The notes: generated from the letters alone by a model not told the origin. A stretch of 64,000 nt of DNA from Pseudarthrobacter sp. IC2-21 (GCF_034048115.1 NZ_CP139145.1:2790001-2854000); one strand, 5' to 3'; counted from the stretch's first letter, positions 17,891-27,571 are shown. Numbers and translations: made by a program.

Positions 17891-19012
17891 TCAGCTGCCG
17901 GCCAGCATGTCCGCGAGCCTGTCTGCGACGAGAGGCGCAACCTTGGAGCCGAACAGTTCGATCGAACGCATCATCTGCTCGTGGGGCAGCGTGCCGCTGC
18001 TGTATTTCATCTCAAAGCGGTCCGCACCCAGCGTGCCCTTGAGCCGGACCACTTTCGCCGCCACCGTCTCGGGTGACCCGATGAACAGAGCGCCGTCCTC
18101 ATCGGCCGCCGCTTCGAATTCGCCACGCCCGGCCGGGCCCCAGCCGCGCTCGGCTCCGAGCTTGTTCCGCACGGCGAGCCAGTGCGGGTAGTACTCCTCG
18201 AGGGCCTGCTCGTCGGTGTCGGCCACGTAGCCGGGAGAATGGACGGACAGTGCCTGCGGTTCCTTGCCGAGCTCGGCGAGGGTCCGCCGGTACAGGTCGG
18301 CGTAGGGGCGGAACCGCTCCGGTTCGCCGCCGATGATGGCAAGGACCATGGGGTAGCCGTAGGACGCCGTGCGGACCACGGACTGGGGCGAGCCGCCCAC
18401 ACCGATCCACGTGGGCAGCAGGCGGCCTTCGACGTGCGGGTAGACCATCTGGCCGCGGAGGCCGGCCCGGGTACGGCCGTCCCAGTTCACCGGCTTCTGG
18501 GAGCGTACGAGGTCATAGAGCTCCAGCTTTTCCTCGAACAGCATGTCGTAATCGGCAAGATCCTGGCCGAAGAGCGGGAAGGACTCCGTGAAGGAGCCGC
18601 GGCCCAGGATCACTTCGGCGCGGCCGTTGGACAGGGCGTCGAGCGTGGCGAAGCGCTGGAAAACGCGGATGGGATCGTCCGAGCTCAGGACCGTCACCGC
18701 ACTGCCGAGCCGGATGTTTTCGGTGGCTGTGGCGATGGCTGCCAGCACCACGTCCGGCGCGCTGACGGCGAAGTCTTTGCGGTGGTGCTCCCCCACGCCA
18801 AAGGAGTGGAGGCCGACGGCCTCGGCTACTTTGGCCTGTTCCACCACCTGCCGCAGCACCCGGGCATGGTGCTTGGGGACACCCTCGGCGTCCAGGTCCA
18901 CGTCGCCGAACGTGCTGACGCCCAACAGCATCGTGTCTGCCGCTACGGGAGCGGTGGGGTTTGCGGGCAAGGGAACAGTTTCGGAAGCTGCGCTATTTTC
19001 ATGCATACGCAT
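17891..19012 (-). CDS. LLM-class flavin-dependent oxidoreductase
   Basis: 373 residues with a luciferase-like TIM barrel. Visible family patterns are LHSFGVGEHHRKDFAVSAPD, IRLGSAVTVLSSDDPIRVFQ, GRAEVILGRGSFTESFPLFG and WIGVGGSPQSV near the phosphate-binding site. Flavin is used as a diffusible cosubstrate or F420/FMN cofactor; which one cannot be told here. It starts 36 bases after the hemB stop and is read in the same direction, so it may be co-transcribed with the haem genes, but no haem-related function is known to me for the family. The first 25 residues look disordered, and later Met codons are possible starts. Confidence 0.85.
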   Translation of the reverse strand: MRMHENSAASETVPLPANPTAPVAADTMLLGVSTFGDVDLDAEGVPKHHARVLRQVVEQAKVAEAVGLHSFGVGEHHRKDFAVSAPDVVLAAIATATENIRLGSAVTVLSSDDPIRVFQRFATLDALSNGRAEVILGRGSFTESFPLFGQDLADYDMLFEEKLELYDLVRSQKPVNWDGRTRAGLRGQMVYPHVEGRLLPTWIGVGGSPQSVVRTASYGYPMVLAIIGGEPERFRPYADLYRRTLAELGKEPQALSVHSPGYVADTDEQALEEYYPHWLAVRNKLGAERGWGPAGRGEFEAAADEDGALFIGSPETVAAKVVRLKGTLGADRFEMKYSSGTLPHEQMMRSIELFGSKVAPLVADRLADMLAGS

Positions 19013-19048
19013 TCAAACCTCGCATGCTCCGAAAACATTCCCGTCCGG

Positions 19049-20029
19049 TCAGGATTCCTTGAGCCAGCCCGCAAGCTCGGCGGCCCAGTAGGTCAGGACG
19101 GTGTTGGCGCCGGCGCGCTTAATGCTCAGGACGGACTCCACAATCGCACCCCGGCGGTCGATCCAGCCATTCGCTGCCGCGGCCTCGATCATGGCGTACT
19201 CGCCCGAAACCTGGTAAGCGGAGACCGGCACCGGGCTCATGGCGGCAACGTCGGCCAGGATGTCCAGGTAGCTCATGGCCGGCTTGACCATGACCATGTC
19301 GGCGCCCTCTTCAAGGTCGAGTTCCACCTCAAGGATGGCTTCCCGGCGGTTGGCGGAGTCCATCTGGTAGGTCCGCCGATCGCCTGTGAGCTGCGAGTCC
19401 ACGGCCTCCCGGAAGGGGCCGTAGAAGGGCGAGGCGTACTTGGCCGCATAAGCCAGGATGACGGTATTTTTGTGTCCTGCGTCTTCAAGGGCCTGGCGGA
19501 TGACGGCCACCTGGCCGTCCATCATGCCTGAGGGGCCCACAACGTGCGCCCCTGCCTCGGCCTGGGCAACGCCCATCCGGCCATAAATTTCCAGAGTGGC
19601 ATCGTTGTCCACGTAGCCCTCGGCGTCCAATACTCCGCAGTGGCCGTGATCAGTGAATTCGTCCAAACAGAGATCACTCATGATCACCAGGTCATCGCCT
19701 ACCTCGGCCCGGATGTCGCGGATGCCCTTGTTGAGGACTCCGTCCGGATCCAGCGATGCGGTGCCGCGGGCATCGCGCACGGCCGGAACGCCGAAGAGCA
19801 TGATGCCCCCGATGCCGAGTTCCACAGCCTGGGCGGCCGCCCGTTTAAGTGACTCGGTGGTGTGCTGGACCACCCCGGGCATGGACGTGATGGGGCTGGG
19901 TTCGCTGAGGCCCTCGCGGATGAAGGCCGGCAGGATCAGGTCCGCCGGGGCCAGCCGGTGCTCGGCGGTGAGCCGGCGCATGGCCGGAGTGGTGCGGAGA
20001 CGGCGCGGGCGGTGGTTCGGAAAGCTCAT
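19049..20029 (-). CDS. hemB: delta-aminolevulinic acid dehydratase (porphobilinogen synthase)
   Basis: 326 residues. The two Schiff-base lysines lie in [13 protein letters not shown] and [11 protein letters not shown]. The metal site reads [14 protein letters not shown]: two of the three Cys of zinc enzymes are kept and the middle one is Asp, an intermediate between the Zn (Cys-rich) and Mg (Asp-rich) types. It condenses two aminolevulinates to porphobilinogen. The ATG overlaps the hemD stop by 4 bases (20026-20029). Confidence 0.96.
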   Translation of the reverse strand: MSFPNHRPRRLRTTPAMRRLTAEHRLAPADLILPAFIREGLSEPSPITSMPGVVQHTTESLKRAAAQAVELGIGGIMLFGVPAVRDARGTASLDPDGVLNKGIRDIRAEVGDDLVIMSDLCLDEFTDHGHCGVLDAEGYVDNDATLEIYGRMGVAQAEAGAHVVGPSGMMDGQVAVIRQALEDAGHKNTVILAYAAKYASPFYGPFREAVDSQLTGDRRTYQMDSANRREAILEVELDLEEGADMVMVKPAMSYLDILADVAAMSPVPVSAYQVSGEYAMIEAAAANGWIDRRGAIVESVLSIKRAGANTVLTYWAAELAGWLKES

Positions 20030-20934
20030 CTGGTGTTCCCTTCGTTAGCGAATACAGCGCCCAGGGCGGCGGCAATCCCGTCCGGGGTAGGTACTTTGGC
20101 GGTGGCAGCCACGGGGATGCCACGTGCGGCGGCCTCTGCCGCCGTCGGACGCCCAATGGCGATGAAACGGCACCTGCCCAGCGGCAGCAGGGTCGCGGCG
20201 ATGCGGCGCGCTGCGCTGGGTGAGGCCGCCACCACTGCGTCGATGGTGCCGGCGTCGAGTTCCCGCCTCGCCTGCGGCGGACTGAGCTCCTGCGGTGCTG
20301 CGCGGGTGGAACGGCCGACGGCGGGGGGCAGGTCGGCTGCCAGCCGCAGTTCCGCACGGGCCGGGTAATCCACGGTGTGGTAAGCGATGACGGAGGTCAC
20401 GTCGGCGCCTGCGGCGGCGAGGCCCTCGCGCAGTCCCGGCGCGGCGATGTCCGCCTGCGGCAGCAGCACACGTTCCCGTTTTGCGGTCCAGAGCGCCACC
20501 AGCCCTTCGGCGGACTGGTTATCCTCCGGGGCAAGTGCCACGGGAATGCCCAGGGCTTCGAGGGCCTGCCTGGAGGACGGCCCGATGGTGGCCACCCGTG
20601 TACCGGCGGGTATCAGGGCGGCCGGGGTGCTCCCCCGCTGAGCCGCCTTTTCCGTGATCATGCGCAGCGTGGTGATGCTGCTGATGACAAGCCAGTCATA
20701 GGCTCCGGCCACCAGGTCATCAAGGGCCGCGTTGAGCGCCGCCTGGTCCGTGGCCCGCTCGAAATCGATGAGCGGCAGGACCAGGGGCTCGGCCCCCAGG
20801 CTGCTGAGCAGCGAGGCGAGCGGCCGGGCGCGGTCGGCGCTCCGGGTGATCAGGACACGCCGGCCAACCAACGAGCCGGCCAGCGCGCCGGCGGGACCGT
20901 CAGGAAGCGGCAAGGTCCGCGATCTCCGCGGCAC
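20026..20934 (-). CDS. hemD: uroporphyrinogen-III synthase
   Basis: About 302 residues, weakly conserved as usual for HemD. Supporting patterns are [20 protein letters not shown] at the N-terminus, [33 protein letters not shown] and the C-terminal [15 protein letters not shown]. It closes and inverts ring D of hydroxymethylbilane. The start is uncertain because it lies inside or just after hemC: the frame is open to an ATG at 20982, with GTG at 20934 (chosen), TTG at 20913 and TTG at 20871. None has a good ribosome site, which fits coupling to hemC translation. Confidence 0.85.
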   Translation of the reverse strand: MPRRSRTLPLPDGPAGALAGSLVGRRVLITRSADRARPLASLLSSLGAEPLVLPLIDFERATDQAALNAALDDLVAGAYDWLVISSITTLRMITEKAAQRGSTPAALIPAGTRVATIGPSSRQALEALGIPVALAPEDNQSAEGLVALWTAKRERVLLPQADIAAPGLREGLAAAGADVTSVIAYHTVDYPARAELRLAADLPPAVGRSTRAAPQELSPPQARRELDAGTIDAVVAASPSAARRIAATLLPLGRCRFIAIGRPTAAEAAARGIPVAATAKVPTPDGIAAALGAVFANEGNTR

Positions 20935-21883
20935 CGGCAGCGAGCAGGAGCTCGGCCACCTCGATGCCGAGCAGCGTGGCACCGACCTCGGTCAGGCCGT
21001 CCGTCGCCTTCTTTTCGCGGACGATTTTCGTCCCGTCCACGGCGCACACTGCCGCCTCGAGGTACAGCATGCTGCCTTTGCGGGAGGCGAAGGCGCCCAC
21101 TGGAGCGGCGCAGCCCGCTTCGAGCCGCGCCAGCACTGCCCGTTCGGCGGTCACGGCGAGGCGGGTGTCCTCATCATTGAGCGCGGCCAGGGCCTGGGCG
21201 AGGACGCCCTGGGAGCCTTGGGTGGAACCGGCCGTGCGCGGGGCGTCGGCTGTCCTGCATTCAATGGCCAACGAACCCTGCCCGGGCGCGGGCAGCATCA
21301 CGTCCGTCTCGAAGAATTCGCTGACGGTGTCCAGGCGGCCGATGCGTTCCAGCCCGGCGGCTGCCAGCACAACGGCGTCAAGATCGCCCGGCGCGGTTTC
21401 GGCATTGCCGGGCAGCCCGGGAACCCGGCCCAGGCGCGTGTCCACGTTGCCGCGGATATCCAGCACATCAAGGTCCGGGCGGGCGGCACGGAGCTGGGCT
21501 GCGCGGCGCGGCGAGCCGGTGCCCACCTTGGCCCCCTGCGGCAGATCGGCCAGTTTCAGGCCATCGCGCGCACACAGCACGTCCCGGACATCCACCCGCC
21601 TGGGCGTCGCCGCGATGGTCAGGCCAAGTGCGGCGCCAGTCGGTAGGTCCTTGAGCGAGTGCACGGCAACATCGCAGGATTCCTGCAGCAGCGCATCGCG
21701 CAGGGCCGCGACAAACACTCCGGTGCCGCCCATCTGGGACAGGGATCCGGTTTTGACATCGCCCTCGGTGGTGATGTGGACCAGCTCCACCGGGAAGCCG
21801 CCGACGGCCGCCAGCTGGTCAGCTGTCTGCCGGGTCTGGGTCAGGGCGAGTTTGCTGGCCCTGGTTCCGATCCGAACGGTCAC
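20900..21883 (-). CDS. hemC: porphobilinogen deaminase (hydroxymethylbilane synthase)
   Basis: 327 residues. The dipyrromethane-cofactor Cys is in LEAGCAAPVGAFA, and the N-terminal signature is VRIGTRASKLALTQT. KVGTGSPRRAAQL and HSLKDLPTG are also conserved. It polymerises four porphobilinogens to hydroxymethylbilane for HemD. The GTG start overlaps the hemH stop as GTGA (21880-21883), and the 3' end runs into hemD. Confidence 0.96.
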   Translation of the reverse strand: MTVRIGTRASKLALTQTRQTADQLAAVGGFPVELVHITTEGDVKTGSLSQMGGTGVFVAALRDALLQESCDVAVHSLKDLPTGAALGLTIAATPRRVDVRDVLCARDGLKLADLPQGAKVGTGSPRRAAQLRAARPDLDVLDIRGNVDTRLGRVPGLPGNAETAPGDLDAVVLAAAGLERIGRLDTVSEFFETDVMLPAPGQGSLAIECRTADAPRTAGSTQGSQGVLAQALAALNDEDTRLAVTAERAVLARLEAGCAAPVGAFASRKGSMLYLEAAVCAVDGTKIVREKKATDGLTEVGATLLGIEVAELLLAAGAAEIADLAAS

Positions 21884-23145
21884 AGCGTGCCTTCTCCCCC
21901 GGCGGTGCCGGCGACGCCTGCCGGGTACTCGTCATGCCCGATACCCACGGTGGTGTCAGCTCCGGCAATGGTCGGCTTTTCGCCGCGGAAGTTGGCACAA
22001 CAGCCGGGCCGGCAGACGTCGTACCAGGGCCCCAGGGCCGTCATGGCAGGGCGGTCGCTGATGTTGTTGGTCCGCGTCCGTTCGGAAATCAGGTCCACCA
22101 GGCCGTTCACGAACTTCCGGTGGGTACCGGGCGTCGGAACGCGTGTTGCAGCGAGTCCGAGGTTGCGGCAGGTTTCCATGGCTTCGGTGTCCAGGTCCCA
22201 CACCACCTCCATATGGTCGCTGACGAAGCCCAGCGGGACGATGACGACGCCCTTGATGCCCTGGCCCGCGAGCTCTTCAATGGCATCGTTGATGTCGGGT
22301 TCCAGCCACGGCACGTGCGGCGCGCCGGAACGGGACTGGTACACGAGGGACCACGGCGCAGTCAGGCCGGACTCGGCCTTGACCCTGTCGATGACCGCCG
22401 CGCCTGTCGCCAGGTGCTGGGCCACGTAGGCCGAGCCTTCCGCAAACTCCCGCGGCTCAGCCTCGGACCGTCCGGCTGCTTCAGCATCACGGGTCGGGAT
22501 GGAGTGCGTCGCAAAGAGAATGTGCACGGGGGCGTCCGGGGTGCCGGCAGCCGCCAGCTGGGCGCGGACGTCCGCAAGCCCTGCAGCGGTTCCTTCAATG
22601 AAGGGTTCCACAAAGCCGGGGTGGTCGAAGTACTGGCGTACCTTGTCCACTTCCAACCGGCCATCCAACCCGGTCTCCGTCAGGGCGACGCCGATGTCCT
22701 CGCGGTACTGGCGGCAGCTGGAGTAACAGGAGTAGGCACTCGTGGTGACCATGAGCAGTTTGCGGTGGCCGGCGTCGTACGCGTCCTGCAGGGTCTGCGG
22801 AAGGTACGGGTCCCAGTTGCGGTTGCCCCACAGCACCGGAAGGCTGATGCCCCGCGCCGCGAGCTCGCCTTCGAGGGCAGCCTTCAGCCGGCGGTTCTGC
22901 TCGTTGATGGGGCTGATGCCGCCATTGGCCCGGTAATGATGGGACACCTCTTCAAGGCGCTCATCCGGGATGCCGCGGCCCCTGGTGACGTTGCGGAGGA
23001 AGGGAAGGACGTCCTCCTGGCCCTCTGGTCCGCCGAAGGACGCCAGGAGGACTGCGTCATATTCCTTGGGCGCCATCCGGCCGGCTTCGGTGACCGCGTT
23101 GACGGTGGTCACGGCAGGACCCGGCTGGGGATCGGCGGCGGTCAT
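21880..23145 (-). CDS. hemH: coproporphyrin III ferrochelatase
   Basis: 421 residues (CpfC in current nomenclature). It begins with YDAVLLASFGGPEGQEDVLPFL and carries ILFATHSIPTRD with the metal-inserting His. The C-terminal DVCRPGCCANFRG supplies the clustered cysteines expected for the [2Fe-2S] cluster of actinobacterial ferrochelatases. With HemQ beside it, the substrate should be coproporphyrin III rather than protoporphyrin IX. About 25 N-terminal residues precede the conserved core. The ATG overlaps the hemQ stop by 4 bases. Confidence 0.95.
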   Translation of the reverse strand: MTAADPQPGPAVTTVNAVTEAGRMAPKEYDAVLLASFGGPEGQEDVLPFLRNVTRGRGIPDERLEEVSHHYRANGGISPINEQNRRLKAALEGELAARGISLPVLWGNRNWDPYLPQTLQDAYDAGHRKLLMVTTSAYSCYSSCRQYREDIGVALTETGLDGRLEVDKVRQYFDHPGFVEPFIEGTAAGLADVRAQLAAAGTPDAPVHILFATHSIPTRDAEAAGRSEAEPREFAEGSAYVAQHLATGAAVIDRVKAESGLTAPWSLVYQSRSGAPHVPWLEPDINDAIEELAGQGIKGVVIVPLGFVSDHMEVVWDLDTEAMETCRNLGLAATRVPTPGTHRKFVNGLVDLISERTRTNNISDRPAMTALGPWYDVCRPGCCANFRGEKPTIAGADTTVGIGHDEYPAGVAGTAGGEGTL

Positions 23146-23843
23146 GCCAGAACCTCTGCGACCTCGGCCGAGGTGATGCGGCGGCCGGTGTAGAACGGGA
23201 TTTCCTCGCGCACATGGTTGCGTGCCTCAGTGGAACGCAAATGGCGCATCAGGTCAACGAGGTCAACCAGCTCCGGAGCCTCGAGGCCCAGGATCCACTC
23301 CCAGTCGCCCAGCGCGAAGGATGAAACAGTGTTGGAGATGACCTGCGGGAAGTCCCGGCCCAGCAGGCCGTGGTCGCGGAGCATCTTGCCGCGTTCCGCC
23401 TCCGGGAGGATGTACCACTCGTAGGAGCGCACAAACGGGTAGACGCACAGCCATTCCGCCGGCGCAACGCCGCGGGAGTAGGCCGGGGTGTGGTTCTTGG
23501 CGAATTCCGCCTCACGGTGCACCCCCATGGCCGACCAGACGATCTCGGTGCCGGCGAAAAGCTTGCTGCGGCGGATGTCGCGGATGGCCTTCTGGAGGTC
23601 TTCGGGCTTGGGTCCGTGGAGCCACACCATGATGTCGGCGTCGGCGCGCATTGCCGAGACGTCGTAGCTGCCGCGGTGGGTCACCCCGGCTTCCGCCAGG
23701 CGGGCGAGCAGCGCGTCGAAGTCGCTGGCAGCATCAGCGCTGCGCACGAGCTGCTCTGAGCGTTTGAAAACCGTCCAGAGGGTGAAGAACTGCTCGGCTG
23801 ATTCTTCGGTTTTAGTGACAGATTCGGCAGAAGTGTGGCTCAT
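23142..23843 (-). CDS. hemQ: coproheme decarboxylase (HemQ/ChdC)
   Basis: 233 residues, chlorite-dismutase family without the Arg-based chlorite site being evident. The haem-pathway signature WLCVYPFVRSYEWYILP contains the catalytic Tyr, and DIMVWLHGPKPEDLQ plus FVVR-like segments match ChdC. It oxidatively decarboxylates coproheme III to haem b, the last step of the Gram-positive pathway. It heads the hemQ-hemH-hemC-hemD-hemB run, in which every junction is an overlap. CAAACT lies seven bases before the ATG, possibly another leaderless promoter. Confidence 0.95.
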   Translation of the reverse strand: MSHTSAESVTKTEESAEQFFTLWTVFKRSEQLVRSADAASDFDALLARLAEAGVTHRGSYDVSAMRADADIMVWLHGPKPEDLQKAIRDIRRSKLFAGTEIVWSAMGVHREAEFAKNHTPAYSRGVAPAEWLCVYPFVRSYEWYILPEAERGKMLRDHGLLGRDFPQVISNTVSSFALGDWEWILGLEAPELVDLVDLMRHLRSTEARNHVREEIPFYTGRRITSAEVAEVLA

Positions 23844-23932
23844 GCTTACCAGTTTGCCCGTTAGTTACCCCCAAGTCGAAACGGGCGAGTTCTACAGGAC
23901 GTAGAAGTGCTCAATTTCACACCGGCCGCGGC

Positions 23933-24892
23933 TCAAAACTTGCGGATCCTGGCAAGCAGGAGGCCGGCCGCCCCGGCCGACCCCACCAGGCCGACGCCCA
24001 GCCAGACCTTGGTGGTCTCCGCCGCAGGCCCGGCGGCCGTCATGTCATGCCGGGCCGCGGGTGCCCCGGCACGATTCGGGTAGCCGGAGGCCACCGTGGA
24101 ACCAGTGCCATGGGCGCCGGCTGAGGTCTGGACCGTTGCGGGTTCAGCGCCATCGTCGGCGTCGGACTGCCGGAGGCCGTGGCCCTCCGGTCCAGGCTGC
24201 GCCGTTCCCCGCGCCCCTGGACCGGCGGGGGTGCCGGCGCCCATTCCCTTGAGTACTCCGTGGGCCGCAGACTCGTTTCGCGGATTCCCGGACGTTGAAG
24301 ATGGGGCCGACGGCGCCCCGTCAGCCCCTGCGGAAGCAGCCCCTGGGGAAGCAGCGCCTGTGGACGGGGCGCCTGAGGACGGGGCGCCTGGTGCGGGAAC
24401 GGCTGGTGGAACAGCCGGCGGCGAGGTGGGAGACGTGGGCGACGTCGGCCCGGGAGCCCCAGGAGTGGGAGCCGGGGGTTGGGTGGCCGGGTCCGATGGC
24501 CGGGCCGGGTCGGCGGGTGCGGGGCGGGCGGGTGCCGTGGGTGCCGGGCCGGCGGGTGCCGTGGGGATGGGGGCGGGTGCCGGGCTGGGGACCGGGCTCG
24601 GGGAAACCGGTGGTCCGGATGGCGACGGGCGGTCGTGGGAACGGCCTGCCGGACCGCCCCGGAGGTCCTTCAGCACACCGCCGAGCACCGACTCGTCTTT
24701 CGGCCCCTTGGCCTGGGCGGATTTGCCCGGCGAACTCTGGCCGTCGGCAACGGCGCCGTCAGCCGCCTGCGAGGCCGGAATGCCGCCGGAAAACACCAGT
24801 ATCGCTCCGAGGGCAGCTCCCGCCGCGCCACGTCGAAGTCCCCCATGGATACCGGTCCTGGAACTGGAAAGCTGAGACCTGTAAATCACCAT
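23933..24892 (-). CDS. exported, membrane-anchored Pro/Ala-rich protein of unknown function
   Basis: 319 residues that I do not recognise. A signal-like segment (residues 20-43, ending ASQAAD) is followed by a motif ESVLGGVLKDLRGG near residue 68. About 110 residues of Pro/Ala/Ser/Thr/Gly come next, then a second related motif ESAAHGVLKGMGAG near residue 210, another linker, and a C-terminal membrane helix VWLGVGLVGSAGAAGLLLA ending in RIRKF. The topology suggests a cell-wall-spanning linker held in the membrane at its C-terminus. There is no LPxTG. It sits between hemY and hemQ on the same strand, but nothing in its sequence points to haem binding. TAGGGT lies eight bases before the ATG. Confidence 0.7.
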   Translation of the reverse strand: MVIYRSQLSSSRTGIHGGLRRGAAGAALGAILVFSGGIPASQAADGAVADGQSSPGKSAQAKGPKDESVLGGVLKDLRGGPAGRSHDRPSPSGPPVSPSPVPSPAPAPIPTAPAGPAPTAPARPAPADPARPSDPATQPPAPTPGAPGPTSPTSPTSPPAVPPAVPAPGAPSSGAPSTGAASPGAASAGADGAPSAPSSTSGNPRNESAAHGVLKGMGAGTPAGPGARGTAQPGPEGHGLRQSDADDGAEPATVQTSAGAHGTGSTVASGYPNRAGAPAARHDMTAAGPAAETTKVWLGVGLVGSAGAAGLLLARIRKF

Positions 24893-24993
24893 AGGTATCG
24901 ACCCTAGTCACCGGATCGGACGGAGCGGAAACCCATATTCTGGCCCTCGGTGCGCTATCTCCGGGCCGGCAATCCGCTGAGCAGGAGCGATGG

Positions 24994-26448
24994 TCAGCCA
25001 GCCAGCACGCGGACTTCTTTGCGTGTGTCGAACACAACAGCGGCGAGTCCGTTACCGGCAACCCAGCCTCCGACAATGCCCAGCCCCTCTTCCGCCGAGC
25101 AGATACTGCGGATCTCGGCCACCCGCGCCTTGTGGCCAACGGCCGCGAAGGGCAGGGCTCCCTGCCAGCTCACCACGTCCCAGCCAACCACGTCCTTGTC
25201 CTGCACGGGCACATCCAGAAGAGCGGAGGCATCCCGCAGCGCGGTAGCCAGGAGATCCCGGTCTGTGGCCGGCGCGGCAGCATCCAGCGTGGCGTCTGCC
25301 GGGGCAGTGCCGTCGCCGGCACGCTCCAGCCGCCCGTACGAGAGCCGAAGCACGTGGGTACCGGGTCCGGCCGCAGCGGCCAGCCAGTCCCACTTCGCGG
25401 TGGCGTGGGTCAGTGCCTTGGCCTCGATGCCGGGGGTCTGCGGTGCTACCAGGACGCCCGTGCCGCGCGGCCTGCGGTCGAGTTCGGGCAGGTCCACCAC
25501 CAGCGTCACAAGGCGGACGTCGGGCCCGTGCTCCGGGCTCCTGCCTGCCAGGGCCGGGACCGCCGCCTGAAGCAGCCCGACGGCGTCGGGGCCCGGAAGC
25601 GCCACCACCAGCAGGCCGCCGTCGTACGCTTCCTCACCGGCGGTGACGCGCCAGCCGCCTGCTGTCCGCGCCACTGCAGCGGCAGGGTGGCCGCTGAGCA
25701 GGGTAACGCCACGCTGCTGGAGGTCGCTCAGCAGCGCCGTGACCAGGGTGTGCATTCCGTATTCGAGACCGGCGACGGCGGAACCTGCCTTCGCCGCGGA
25801 AGGTCCGCCGGCATTGCGGCGCTGGGCAGCCACCGCGGCTGCCAGGGAACCGTGGGCCTTGATCCCGGCGCGCAGTCCCGGCGCCACCATGTCCACATCG
25901 AGGAGCCCCGGATCCGCCGAGTGCACGCCCCCCACCACGGGGGCAACGAGCCGCTCCAGCACACGGCGGCCCATCCGTGCCCGTACCAGGGCCGAAACGC
26001 TGGTGACCTCCGCGGCGGCACCGAACCTGGCCGGCAGGTACTTGTCCAGGGACGCCCGCAGGGAGCCCGCCAGGCCAAGGGAACGCCGGACCTCCGGGTC
26101 CCACGGGTTGGCGGGAATGCCCAGGACCCCGGTCTTGGGCAGTTCGCGGGGGCCGTCGGGAAGCTGCACCCATGCGCCGCCGGGGCGCGGCGCAACAATC
26201 CGGCCGGCAAGCCCAAGCTCAGCGGCGAGGTCAGCCACCGCGGTGGAGCGGGTGGCGAACGATTCCGCGCCGCTGTCCAGGGTCAGGCCAGCCACCACGT
26301 GGCTGCCCACGCAGCCACCCCAGGTGTCTGCCGCTTCCAGGACCGTCACGGCGTGGCCTGCAGCGGCCAACTCCCGCGCGGCCAACAGGCCGGAGACTCC
26401 GCCGCCCAGGACGATGGCGGTCCTGGCGGGCGTCAAGGAGCTGCCCAC
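24994..26448 (-). CDS. hemY: coproporphyrinogen III / protoporphyrinogen oxidase (HemY/CgoX type)
   Basis: 484 residues, FAD-dependent. The dinucleotide motif AIVLGGGVSGLLAARELAAAG is at the N-terminus (the last residue of that stretch starts helix 2), and the C-terminal FAD-contact segment GLGIVGGWVAGNGLAAVVF closes the fold. LDSGAESFATR is also typical. In a HemQ organism it oxidises coproporphyrinogen III to coproporphyrin III. The GTG at 26448 is preferred: GGAG lies seven bases before it, it falls just after the hemE stop, and the conserved domain starts 11 codons on. The frame stays open upstream only because it runs under hemE. Confidence 0.92.
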   Translation of the reverse strand: MGSSLTPARTAIVLGGGVSGLLAARELAAAGHAVTVLEAADTWGGCVGSHVVAGLTLDSGAESFATRSTAVADLAAELGLAGRIVAPRPGGAWVQLPDGPRELPKTGVLGIPANPWDPEVRRSLGLAGSLRASLDKYLPARFGAAAEVTSVSALVRARMGRRVLERLVAPVVGGVHSADPGLLDVDMVAPGLRAGIKAHGSLAAAVAAQRRNAGGPSAAKAGSAVAGLEYGMHTLVTALLSDLQQRGVTLLSGHPAAAVARTAGGWRVTAGEEAYDGGLLVVALPGPDAVGLLQAAVPALAGRSPEHGPDVRLVTLVVDLPELDRRPRGTGVLVAPQTPGIEAKALTHATAKWDWLAAAAGPGTHVLRLSYGRLERAGDGTAPADATLDAAAPATDRDLLATALRDASALLDVPVQDKDVVGWDVVSWQGALPFAAVGHKARVAEIRSICSAEEGLGIVGGWVAGNGLAAVVFDTRKEVRVLAG

Positions 26449-26452
26449 CTGC

Positions 26453-27571
26453 CTACTCCGGGGAGATTGAGTGAATGAGTTCGACCACCCGGGTGAGGAC
26501 CGTGGCGTCGGTTTCGGGCGGCACGCCGTGGCCGAGGTTGAGGACGTGGCCGGGGGCCGAGGAGCCGGCTGCGATGACCTCCCGCACGTGGGCTTCGAGG
26601 ACTTCCCACGGGGCAGACAGCAGCGCGGGATCAATGTTTCCCTGCAGCGGCACGGTTCCGCCGAGGCGGCGGTTCGCTTCGTCAAGAGGAAGGCGGTAGT
26701 CAACGCCCACCACATCCACGCCGACGTCACGCATGGCCACCAGCAGTTCGGACGTGCCGGTGCCGAAGTGAATCAGGGGTGCGCCCAGGTGGCGGACGTG
26801 GTCCAGGGCCCTGGCAGATGCCGGCGCCACGTGTTTGGTGTAATCAGCCAGACCCAGCGACCCTGCCCAGGAGTCGAACAGCTGGGCGGCGGAGGCGCCG
26901 GCCTCGAGCTGCGCCCGGAGGAAGAGTCCGGAGGCGTCGGCCGCCCAATTGGCCAGCGCGGCCCAGGTTTCCGGGTCCGCGTGCATCATGGTCCGCGGGC
27001 CCAGGTGGTCCCGGGAGGGCTTGCCTTCAACCATGTAGGCGGCGAGCGTGAACGGTGCGCCGGCGAACCCGATCAGAGGAGTTTTGCCCAGTTCAGCCAC
27101 GGTCAGGCGGACCGCTTCGCGGATGGGCTCCAACGCTTCCCAGGTCAGCTGCGGCAGGGCTGCCACGTCGGCCGCCGTGCGGACCGGCTTGTCCAGCACC
27201 GGGCCCACACCGGGAACAATGTCCACTCCGATGCCGGCGAGCTTCAGCGGGATGACAATGTCGGAGAAGAAAATGGCCGCGTCCACGTCGTGGCGCCGCA
27301 CGGGCTGCAGGGTGATCTCGGAGGCGAGTTCCGGCCGCAGGCACGAATCGAGCATTGCCACGCCTTCGCGAACCTTCAGGTATTCCGGAAGGGAGCGGCC
27401 GGCCTGGCGCATGAACCACACGGGGCGCCGCGATGGCTTGCCGCCCCGGTAGGCGGTGATCAGCGGCGAATCGGCCGTGCGGCCATCCATCAGCGGGTGG
27501 CTGTCGGCAAGGGCGCCACCGTGAGACGGGGCATTGGACGCGGTGTTTGACGCGACGGAGCTGGAAGTCAT
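26453..27571 (-). CDS. hemE: uroporphyrinogen decarboxylase
   Basis: 372 residues. Signatures are PVWFMRQAGRSLPEY with the substrate-binding Arg, FFSDIVIPL, and IGFAGAPFTLAAYMVEG. The C-terminal LNLGHGVPPETD is also conserved. It decarboxylates uroporphyrinogen III to coproporphyrinogen III, the branch point to CgoX. Start chosen at ATG 27571: CACAAT sits seven bases upstream with no ribosome site, and the extra 14 codons of the longer frame (to 27613) read as non-conserved. hemY follows five bases after the stop, and hemA is divergent. Confidence 0.95.
   Translation of the reverse strand: MTSSSVASNTASNAPSHGGALADSHPLMDGRTADSPLITAYRGGKPSRRPVWFMRQAGRSLPEYLKVREGVAMLDSCLRPELASEITLQPVRRHDVDAAIFFSDIVIPLKLAGIGVDIVPGVGPVLDKPVRTAADVAALPQLTWEALEPIREAVRLTVAELGKTPLIGFAGAPFTLAAYMVEGKPSRDHLGPRTMMHADPETWAALANWAADASGLFLRAQLEAGASAAQLFDSWAGSLGLADYTKHVAPASARALDHVRHLGAPLIHFGTGTSELLVAMRDVGVDVVGVDYRLPLDEANRRLGGTVPLQGNIDPALLSAPWEVLEAHVREVIAAGSSAPGHVLNLGHGVPPETDATVLTRVVELIHSISPE

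Noticed and set aside
24096..24907. Several plus-strand Gly/Pro-rich frames opposite the surface-protein gene
   Set aside because: The minus-strand frame has a coherent signal peptide, repeated motif and C-terminal membrane helix; the plus-strand frames have none.
26449..26730. N-terminal extension of HemY into hemE
   Set aside because: The extra codons run under hemE in another frame and are unlike HemY. A good ribosome site supports GTG 26448.
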